NCBI GenBank assembly: GCA_032173965.1 | Contig: JAVUNC010000015.1 | Span: forward strand, 806,001-870,000 | Length of the DNA: 64,000 bases | Direction of reading: 5' to 3' | Source: Sitta carolinensis | Lineage: Eukaryota; Chordata; Aves; Passeriformes; Sittidae | Shown here: one piece after another, positions 52,801 through 64,000 of the stretch | Layout: the number at the start of each line of letters is the position of its first letter | Numbering within the stretch: position 1 is the stretch's first letter | Notes under the pieces: model-generated | The model's input: the letters and a program-made list of their open reading frames with translations, nothing else | What the model was told of the DNA's origin: nothing | Databases searched by the model: none | Translations under genes and position numbers: made by a program

Positions 52801-55800
52801 CCCCATCCCTCAAGTGTCCCCTCACCTGTCTCTCACTCTCTCCCCTGTCTCTCCCTGTCTCTCCCCTCCTGTCTCTCCCCCTGTCCTCTCCCCTGTCCTC
52901 CCTCCCCCTGTCCTCCCTGTCTCTCCTGCCCCTGTCCCTCCCCTGTCTCTCCCCTGTCCCTCCCCTGTCTCTCCCCTGTCCCTCTCCCCTGTCTCTCCCC
53001 TGTCTCTCCCCTGTCTCCCCCTGTCCCTCCCCTGTCTCTCCCTGTCTCTCCCTGTCTCTCCCCTGTCTCTCCCCTGTCTCTCCCTTTCCCCCTGTCTCTC
53101 CCTGTCTCTCCCCTGTCTCCCCTGTCTCTCCCCTGTCTCTCCCCTGTCTCTCCCCTGTCCCTCCCCTGTCCTCCCCTGCTCTCCCTGTCCCCCCTGTCTC
53201 TCCCCTGTCCTCCCCTGTCCTCCCCTGTCCCTCCCTGTCTCCCCTGTCCCCCTGCTCTCCCCTGTCCTCTCCCCTGTCTCTCCCCTGTCTCTCCCCTGTC
53301 CTCCCCTGTCCCTCCCCTGTCTCCTTCCCCTGTCCTCACCTGTCCCTCCCCTGTCTCCTTCCCTCCCCTGTCTCTCCCCTGTCCTCCCTGTCCTCCCCTG
53401 TCTCTCCCCTGTCCTCCCCTGTCTCTCCCCTGTCTCTCCCCTGTCCCTCTCCCTGTCCCCCTCCCACCTGTCTCTCCCCTGTCCCTCCCTGTCTCCCTTC
53501 CTCCCTGTCTCTCCCCTGTCTCCCCCTGTCCTCCCTGTCCCTCCCTGTCCTCCCCTGTCTCCCTGTCCCCCCTGTCCTCCTGTCTCCCCCTGTCCCTCCC
53601 TTCTTCCCCTGTCCCTCCCCTGTCCTCTCCCCTGTCCCTCCCTGTCCCTCCCCTGTCTCCCTTCCTCCCTGTCCCTCCCTGTCCTCCCTGTCCCTCCCCT
53701 GTCCTCCCCTGTCCTCCCCTGTCTCTCCCCTGTCTCCCCTGTCCTCCCTGTCTCCCCCTGTCCCCCCTGTCCTCCCCTGTCCTCCCCTGTCCCTCCCCTG
53801 TCCTCCCCTGCTCTCCCTGTCTCCCTCCCCTGTCCCTCCCCTGTCCTCCCTCCTGTCCCCCCTGTCCCTCCCCTGTCTCCTCCCCTGTCCTTCCCCTGTC
53901 CCTCCCCTGTCTCCTCCCCTGTCTCTCCCCTGTCCTCCCTGTCCCTCCCCTGTCCCTCCTGTCCCTCCCTGTCCTCCCCTGTCCCCTCTCCCTGTCTCCC
54001 CCCTGTCCCCCCTGTCCTCCCCCCTCCGTCCTCCCCTGTCCTCCCCTGTCTCTCCCCTGTCCCTCCCTGTCCCTCCCCTGTCCCTCCCTGTTTTCCCCTG
54101 TCCCTCCCTGTCTCTCCCCTGTCCCTCACCTGTCCTCTCCCCTGTCTCTCCCCGTCTCTCCCTGTCCTCCTGTCCCCTTCCTGTCCCTCCCCTGTCCCTC
54201 CCCTGTCCCTCCCCTGTCTCCCCTGTCCTCCCCTGTCTCCCCCTGTCCCCCTGTCCTCCCCTGTCCCTCCCCTGTCCCTCCCTGTCCCTCCCCTGTCCCT
54301 CCCTGTCCTCCCCTGTCCCTCCCTGTCCTCCCCTGTCCTCCCTGTCTCTCCCCTGTCTCTCCCCTGTCCCCTCCTGTCCCCCTGTCCCTCCCCTGTCCCT
54401 CCCCTGTCCTCCCTGCCTCCCTGTGTCACCTTCCCCCTGTCCCTCCCTGTCTCTCCCCTGTCTCCCCCTGTCCCCTCCCTCCCCTGTCCCTCCCCTGTCC
54501 CTCCCCTGTCCCTCCCTGTCCCCCCTGTCCCTGCCCCCTCTCCCTCTCCCCTGTCTCCTCCCCTGTCCCTCCCTGTCCCTCCCCTGTCTCTCCCTGTCTC
54601 CCCTGTCTCCCCTCTCCCCTGTCCTCCTCCTGTCCTCTCCTCCCTGTCTCCCCTGTCCTCCCCTGTCCTCCCGTCCCTGTCCCCTGTCTCCCCTGTCTCT
54701 CCCTGTCTCCCTCCCTGTCCCTCCCTGTCCTCCTGCTCTCTCCCTGTCTCCCCCTGTCCCCCCTGTCCCTCCCCTGTCCCCCCTCCCCTGTCTCTCCCTC
54801 TCCCCTGTCCTCTCCCCTGTCCTCCCCCTGTCCCTCCCCTGTCCTCTCCCCTGTCTCTCCCCTGTCCCTCCCTGTCTCTGTCCTCCCTGTCCCTCCCCTG
54901 TCTCTCCCCTGTCCCTCCCCTGTCTCTCCCCTGTCCCTCCCCTGTCTCTCCCGTCCCCTGTCCCTCCCCTGTCCTCTCCCCTGTCTCTCCCCTGTCCTCC
55001 CCTGTCCCTCCCTGTCTCTCCCCTGTCTCTCCCCTGTCCTCCCCTGTCCTCCCCTGTCTCCTCCCCTGTCCTCTCCCCTGTCTCTCCCCTGTCTCTCCCT
55101 GTCCTCCCCTGTCCTCCCCCTGTCCTCTCCCCTGTCCCTCCCCTGTCCCCCCTGTCCTCCCCTGTCCCTCCCCTGTCCCTCCCCTGTCCTCCCTGTCCTC
55201 CCCGTCCTCCCTGTCTCTCCCCTGTCTCTCCCCTGTCCTCCCCTGTCTCTCCCCCTGTCTCTCCCCTGTCCTCCCCTGTCTCTCCCCTGTCTCTCCCCTG
55301 TCCCTCCCCTGTCCCTCCCCTGTCCCTCCCCTGTTCTCCTCCCCTGTCCCTCCCCTGTCCCTCCCCTGTCCTCTCCCTGTCTCTCCCCTGTCCCTCCCCT
55401 GTCTCTCCCCTGTCCCTCCCCTGTCTCTCCCCTGTCCCCCCTGTTCTCCTCCCCCTGTCCCTCCCCTGTCCCTCCCCTGTCCTCCCCTGTCCTCCCCTGT
55501 CCCTCCCCTGTCCCTCCCCTGTCCTCCCCTGTCTCTCCCCTGTCCCTCCCCTGTCTCTCCCCTGTCCTCCCCCCTGTCTCTCCCCTGTCCCTCCCCTGTC
55601 CCTCCCCTGTCCCTCCCCTGTCTCTCCCCTGTCCCTCCCTTGTCCTCTCCCCTGTCTCCTCCCCCTGTCTCTCCCCTGTCCTCCCCTGTCCTCCCCTGTC
55701 CTCCCCTCCTGTCCTCTCCCCTGTCCTCTCCCTGTCTCTCCCCTGTCCTCCCCTGTCCTCCCTGCTTCCCCTGTCCTCCCCTGTCCCTCCCCTGTCCCTC

Positions 55801-56917
55801 TCCCCTGTCCTCCCCTGTCTCCTCCCCTGTCCCTCCCCTGTCCCTCCCCTGTCCCTCCCCTGTCCCTCCCTGTCCTCTCCCCTGTCCCTCCCCTGTCCTC
55901 CCCTGTCTCTCCCCTGTCCCTCACCTGTCCCTCCCCTGTCCCTCCCCTGCTCCTCCCCCCTGTTCTCCCCTGTCTCTCCCCCTGTCCCTCCCCTGTCCTC
56001 TCCCCTGTCCCTCCCCCTGTCCTCCCCTGTCCTCCCCCTTCCCTCCCCTGTCTCTCCCCTGTCTCTCCCCTGTCCCTCCCCTGTCTCTCCCCTGTCTCTC
56101 CCCTGTCTCTCCCCTGTCCTCTCCCTGTCTCTCCCCTGTCTCTCCCCTGTCTCTCTCCCTGTCTCTCCCCTGTCTCCTCCCCTGTCTCTCCCCTGTCCCT
56201 CCCCTGTCCCTCCCCTGTCCTCACCTGTCCCTCTCCCTGCTCTCCCCGCAGTCTCTCAGGTGAGCTCCAGGCCTGGGATCGGCTCCTCCAGCAGCACCTG
56301 CAGCGCTCCCAGGAGGCCTCCAGGTGAGAATCCCCAAAATTCCCCCTTTCCCCACCCAAAACAAATCCCCAAAATCCCCAAATCCCGTTGTTTTTCCCCC
56401 CAGGAATCTGGAGCAGCTCCGCGCCGGGACCCCGCCCTGGCCCCCTCCCCAAATTCCCAAATCCCCAATTTTGGACTCCAAACCCGATTATGGACAAATC
56501 CTGGCCCAGCAGGGCCCGGTCCTGCAATCCCTGCGGCTCCTGGTGAGGATTTGGGGGAAAAAAAAACCTGGAGTCGGGAAATTGATGGGATTTTTAGGAA
56601 TTTTGGGGGGATTTTGATGGGAATTTTTGGGGATTTTCAGGTGGATGAAGCTCAGCAAGCCGGGAAAATGGTGCTGGAATTCCACGAGGAGAGCAGGAGC
56701 TTCCTGAGGGGCCTCTCGGAGCAGCTGGGTGAGCAAAAAAATCCCCCAAAATCCTTGGAATTTTAGCGGGAAAAATCAGGAATTGAGGGATTTTTTTTTT
56801 TTTTTTTTCCCCGATTTTATTTTTTTTTTCCCAGCTTCCAGAATGTTCCAGAAGCTGCCAGGATCCCCCGTGCGGAGGCTGCTGGAGCGGAGACCCCAGC
56901 AGGGGAATGAAAATTAA
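46319..56917 (+). CDS. DSN1: DSN1, MIS12 kinetochore complex subunit (11 coding exons, complete)
   Basis: DSN1 belongs to the four-subunit MIS12 complex, which joins the inner kinetochore (CENP-C, CENP-T) to the NDC80 complex. Blocks align in order with human DSN1: RRSWRRSSLQGRRSRRRSLP (basic Aurora B-target region), TELSQSISLELPEIQRLSLL LLSSFQ, FSVQKLQKVLEESEGFDPEA, EEFQRLLQRLLQDGTLGNCL, DSLDPALEGSIAQVKLLMAR, LQAWDRLLQQHLQRSQEASR, DSKPDYGQILAQQGPVLQSL, VDEAQQAGKMVLEFHEESRS, and tail LPGSPVRRLLERRPQQGNEN. Junction phases agree throughout; exon 3 needs two extra bases. Exon 3's 5' half occurs four times. Introns 2 and 7 hold telomere-like and pyrimidine arrays. The Ala/Gly/Pro-rich N-terminus (exons 1-3) is poorly conserved and less certain. 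Confidence 0.94.
46498..46543 (+). CDS. DSN1: DSN1 coding exon 2
   Basis: 46 bases after CCCCTCAG: RCAGGASPQSGGDAA plus one base, donor GTGAGG. Leaves in phase 1, matching the AG that opens exon 3 and all its copies. Confidence 0.68.
46870..46895. repeat. Poly-A run in DSN1 intron 2
   Basis: A run of about 24 A near 46868-46892, flanked by two similar aaaatcaaatcgg / aaaccctcggaaaa blocks (46665-46735 and 46940-47010) that look like a local duplication. Confidence 0.6.
48332..48418 (+). CDS. DSN1: DSN1 exon 3 partial duplicate A (possible cassette exon)
   Basis: Acceptor CCCCAG, then 87 bases coding PLPPSPAVVPDPRSRSGTPG SSGSKRRQ, then a possible donor GTCAGG. Phase 1 at both ends and divisible by three, so inclusion would be frame-neutral. 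Whether it is spliced is unknown. Confidence 0.45.
48659..48757 (+). CDS. DSN1: DSN1 exon 3 partial duplicate B (possible cassette exon)
   Basis: As copy A but 99 bases, with four extra codons (VVSEPVPDPR, like VVPKPVPDPR in the complete exon). Frame-neutral with donor GTCAGG. Confidence 0.45.
49054..49139 (+). CDS. DSN1: DSN1 exon 3 partial duplicate C
   Basis: Same acceptor and start, but 86 bases: ccccgccgtgg where copy A has ccccggccgtgg, so it is one base out of frame as assembled. Confidence 0.4.
49380..49635 (+). CDS. DSN1: DSN1 coding exon 3 (complete copy; two apparent base losses)
   Basis: Begins PLPPSPAVVPKPVPDPRSRS and GTPGSSGRKLRSPRRPCS, continues in the next frame SRSRSRVPVPSPRP, then in the third frame PRSRRSWRRSSLQGRRSRRR and SLPPVHHDVT. 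The RRSWRRSS part aligns with human RQSWRRAS. 256 bases become 258 if two are restored, which fits phase 1 on both sides. Donor ACCG|GTTCGT is weak but gives VTELSQSIS. Confidence 0.85.
49790..50240. repeat. DSN1 intron 3 minisatellite, cccctctaatgggatttttt
   Basis: About nine ~45-bp units with aatgggatttttttcctctt and ctcctttttcccc. Confidence 0.9.
50367..50440 (+). CDS. DSN1: DSN1 coding exon 4
   Basis: 74 bases after TTCCCCAG: LSQSISLELPEIQRLSLLLL SSFQ, very close to human LSRSISVDLAESKRLGCLLLSSFQ. Donor GTAAAT. Confidence 0.95.
50766..50838 (+). CDS. DSN1: DSN1 coding exon 5
   Basis: 73 bases: FSVQKLQKVLEESEGFDPEA FAAK, matching human FSIQKLEPFLRDTKGFSLESFRAK. Donor GTGGGA, phase 1 out. 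Confidence 0.94.
51173..51260 (+). CDS. DSN1: DSN1 coding exon 6
   Basis: 88 bases: QVGSEEFQRLLQRLLQDGTL GNCLELPP, matching the human segment with DGTLQKCFED. Donor GTGAGG, phase 2 out. Confidence 0.92.
51262..51900. repeat. DSN1 intron 6 degenerate repeats
   Basis: Diverged units of ccaggattttgggg/aattccagaattttggg type fill the intron; no exon seen. Confidence 0.7.
51923..51982 (+). CDS. DSN1: DSN1 coding exon 7
   Basis: 60 bases: DSLDPALEGSIAQVKLLMA, matching human DFSLEASVAEMKEYI. Donor GTAGGG. Confidence 0.92.
51985..52290. repeat. DSN1 intron 7 minisatellite A, cacctggggcacctgggcac
   Basis: 12-17 bp cacctgg units starting at the exon 7 donor. Confidence 0.93.
52290..56245 (+). repeat. 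4-kb polypyrimidine minisatellite, ctcccctgtctctcccctgt
   Basis: Units of 10-11 bp (ctcccctgtc, cctcccctgtc), at the start cacctgtccct/cacctgtctct. The plus (transcribed-sense) strand is almost all C and T except one G per unit, and runs into the exon 8 acceptor. Two plus-strand frames of over 1300 codons are artefacts. Confidence 0.96.
56252..56323 (+). CDS. DSN1: DSN1 coding exon 8
   Basis: 72 bases after CCCCGCAG: LSGELQAWDRLLQQHLQRSQ EAS, matching human SLERQTWDQLLLHYQQEAK. Donor GTGAGA. Follows the 4-kb pyrimidine array. Confidence 0.93.
56404..56542 (+). CDS. DSN1: DSN1 coding exon 9
   Basis: 139 bases: NLEQLRAGTPPWPPPQIPKS, PILDSKPDYGQILAQQGPVL, QSLRLL. KPDYGQIL aligns with human KPDYQKIL. 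Donor GTGAGG. Confidence 0.93.
56641..56728 (+). CDS. DSN1: DSN1 coding exon 10
   Basis: 88 bases: VDEAQQAGKMVLEFHEESRS FLRGLSEQL, aligning with human MDELQGSVKQLQAFMDES. Predicted helix. Donor GTGAGC. Confidence 0.93.
56835..56917 (+). CDS. DSN1: DSN1 coding exon 11 and stop
   Basis: 83 bases: SRMFQKLPGSPVRRLLERRP QQGNEN and TAA, aligning with human SMQQLDPSPARKLLKL near the C-terminus. Confidence 0.93.
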
Positions 56918-56989
56918 AAAAAGAAAAAAGAGGAGAATTCCCGAAATCCTCAAGTTTTTCCTCAAAATATTTCCCGGTTTTTTTTTGGT

Positions 56990-57080
56990 TTTGAAGCGGC
57001 ACTTCCGGGTTTGGGCGGAGCGCGGCGGTGATTGGCTGGTGCGGGTGTCAATCACAGGGATGGGCCAATCACGGGCAGGG
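56990..57080. promoter_or_regulatory. Promoter-like block right after the DSN1 stop
   Basis: Within ~80 bp: an ETS-like ACTTCCGG (57001-57008), gggcggag, an inverted CCAAT box (ATTGG, 57031-57035), gtcaatcac, and CCAAT (57065-57069). No coding exon downstream could be recognised. Confidence 0.4.
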
Positions 57081-57094
57081 GTCGTGGTGGGACG

Positions 57095-57780
57095 GACACC
57101 CCCCCCCCACATCTGGAATGGGGACCTTGGAATCCCAATGGGGACCCCAACATCTGGATGGGAAACCCAGAGCCGGGGGGGAGGTCATCAACATCTGGAT
57201 GGGGACCCCAAAATCCAGGTGGGGACCTCAACATCTGGAATGGGAAACCCAGAATCCGGGGGGGGGTGGGTGGGGTGGTGGTCATCAACATCTGGAATGG
57301 GGACCCCAAAAAGGGGGGGGGGGGAAGATATCAACATCTGGATGGGGACCCCAAAATGGAGGGAGGGGGGATATCCACATCTGGAATGGGGACCTTGAAA
57401 TCCCGGGTGGGGACCCCAACATCTGGATGGGAAACCCAGAAAGGGGGGGGGTGGTGTCATCAACATCTGGAATGGGGACCCCAAAGGGGGGGATATCAAC
57501 ATCTGGATGGGGACCCCCAAAAATAGGAGTGGGGACCTCAACATCTGGATGGGAAACCCAGAAGGGGGGGAGGTCATCAACATCTGGTTGGGGACCCCCA
57601 AAGGGGGGGGAGGGAGATATCAACATCTGGAATGGGGACCCCAGCATCCGGGTGGGGGACCTCAACATCTGGATAGGAAACCTAGAAGGGGGGGGTATCG
57701 AGATCACAACTCTGGAACGGGGACCCCGAAATCCGGGGTGGGGTGGGCACCCCCAACATCTGCAGGGGAGACACCCCCCC
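57095..57780. repeat. Intergenic minisatellite, aacatctggatggggacccc
   Basis: About twenty units of ~30-38 bp around catcaacatctgg and gggacccc with G-runs. A possible AATAAA for DSN1 is at 57900-57905, but I cannot say it is used. Confidence 0.92.
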
Positions 57781-58259
57781 CCAAACATCTGGACGCGTGC
57801 GGGGGAGGGGAAAACCCCCCACAACACCAGCAACATCTGGATTGTGACGTCATCACGGGACACACGCCCCCCCCTCCCAAACAACATCTGGCGGATTCCA
57901 ATAAATTCGGGTGACACAAAAAAAAAAAAGGGGGGGGGGGGGAGGGGCGCGGTTTTTGGTGGGGAATTTTTGGGTGCGTGGGGGGAGGGGTGGGAATTTT
58001 GGGTGCCGCCCCTCCCCCACCCCGGTTTTAAGCCTCTTAAGGGGCCCCGGCGGCCGCGGATTAACCGGGGGGGGGGGGAGGGGAGACCCCGCGCTGCCCC
58101 TCCCCCACCCCACCCCACCCCCCCTCCTCCCCGGGTGTGCCCGGCCCGCCCCTCCCCCACTCCCAGTTTAACCAGTTGGACCGGCCGGGCTGGGACTGGG
58201 GGTGGGGGAGGGGCAGGGTCACACCCCCACCCCCATGGCCGCGCCCCACCCCCACCCCG

Positions 58260-58260
<1 letters not shown>
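57780..58260. other. GC-rich intergenic segment
   Basis: Unique but low-complexity G- and C-run DNA with CpGs (ggccccggcggccgcggatt near 58040). No gene recognised. Confidence 0.5.
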
Positions 58261-63260
<5,000 letters not shown>

Positions 63261-63377
63261 GGGGTTTCATTTCGGGGAGGGGTCCCCGGTGAATGTTTAA
63301 TTTTGGGGAGGGGTCCCCCCGCTGCCGGGGTTCCCCCCCGCCCCTCGGGCGCTTTTGTTGCAGTCGGAGAGGAGGGG

Positions 63378-63408
63378 GCTGTGACGTCACAGCACTGTGA
63401 CGTCACAG
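63378..63408 (+). promoter_or_regulatory. Tandem perfect CRE palindromes in CAMSAP3 intron 1
   Basis: Two copies of ctgtgacgtcacag: TGACGTCA at 63382-63389 and 63398-63405, 16 bp apart. A candidate CREB/ATF element in an early intron. Confidence 0.65.
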
Positions 63409-63524
63409 GGCGGGGATTCCCCCCCATCCCCCTGCGCCCCGCCCCCTGCGGTGTTGGGGGGGGGAGGGAGAGGAGGGGTCGCCCCCCCTTTTGGGGGTGG
63501 GGGGGGCGGTGGGGACCCCTCCCC

Positions 63525-63925
63525 AATACAGGGAAAACCCCCAGGTGTCTTTTGGGGAACCCCAGGTGTTTTCTGGGGACCCCCCAGGTGTCGCTGTGGA
63601 ACCCCCAGGTATTTTTGGGGACCCCCCCAGGTGTATTTGGCCCCCCAGGTGTATTGGGACCCCCCCAGGTGTATTTGACCCCCCCAGGTGTCCCCCCCCT
63701 CCCCCAGTCCCCCCCCAGGTGTTTTAGGACCCCCCAGGTGTATTTGGACCCCCCAGGTGTATTTTGGATCCCCCCCAGGTGTATTGGGACCCCCCCAGGT
63801 GTATTTGGACCCCCCAGGTGTATTGGGATCCCCCCAGGTGTTTTTAGGACCCCCCAGGTGTTTTTCCCCCCCCAGGTGTATTTTCCCCCCCAGGTGTCCC
63901 CCCCCCCCCCCCCCCGGTCAAAGTC
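63525..63925 (+). repeat. CAMSAP3 intron 1 minisatellite, cccccaggtgtatttggacc
   Basis: About twenty 18-22 bp units containing ccccccaggtgta. Each holds a CAG|GT, a cryptic donor/acceptor-like string. Confidence 0.92.
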
Positions 63926-64000
63926 CCCCCCAGCCGCCCTTTGGCCGGGGGGGGAGGGGCAGGGGCGGGGCCGGGGGGGAGGGGAGAGACGGGAACCGCT

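Noticed and set aside
52245..56766. Plus-strand open frames of 1360 and 1496 codons (Pro/Ser/Leu/Cys-rich)
   Set aside because: They run through the ctcccctgtc minisatellite in DSN1 intron 7, in several frames at once, and end in out-of-frame DSN1 exons.
63362..63470. Possible CAMSAP3 exon 2 after TTTTGTTGCAG
   Set aside because: Translation (VGEEGAVTSQHC...) does not resemble the CAMSAP3 segment that should follow GGA (a VP-x-EL-x-EPFY-type block).

Overview
This window looks like vertebrate nuclear DNA, most likely a GC-rich bird microchromosome. It holds intron-bearing orthologues of human genes, short introns and CpG-rich first exons, and it is saturated with minisatellites. The bird assignment is an inference; the gene identities are read from the sequence. 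I saw no operons, no obvious transposons or retroviruses, and no tRNA or rRNA genes.

Layout: (1) 1-18388, minus strand: 5' part of DNMT1 (maintenance DNA methyltransferase), ten coding exons from the start codon to the RFTS zinc region, cut by the left edge. (2) 18390-27280: CpG promoter, a 1.65 kb GA-rich tract, T-rich repeats and a frame-broken C2H2 zinc-finger locus at 23150-24435. (3) 27280-45350, plus: complete PBX4 (TALE homeodomain), nine coding exons. (4) 45470-56917, plus: complete DSN1 (MIS12 kinetochore complex), eleven coding exons. (5) 56918-61723: minisatellite-filled spacer with promoter-like motifs. (6) 61724 to the right edge, plus: CAMSAP3 (microtubule minus-end protein), exon 1 and part of intron 1. 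The four genes have unrelated jobs (DNA methylation, transcription, kinetochore, microtubules) and only share a neighbourhood.

The striking feature is how the minisatellites relate to the genes. Most introns carry a private repeat family, and at least seven arrays in three genes include an exon edge with its splice site, so an acceptor or donor plus part of the exon is reiterated 3 to 14 times. The clearest are PBX4 exon 4 (about ten near-complete half-exons with donors), DNMT1 exon 3 (twelve extra acceptors), the DNMT1 RFTS exon (nine extra donors) and DSN1 exon 3 (three extra copies, two readable as frame-neutral cassettes). In PBX4 exon 6 a minisatellite lies inside the coding exon and would add a His/Gln-rich triplet tract of over 200 residues after the homeodomain.

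Most genes contain frame breaks. Every one I could place is best explained by loss of single C or G bases, usually in C/G runs, which suggests systematic consensus deletions rather than decay. The zinc-finger locus is the exception and may be a true pseudogene.
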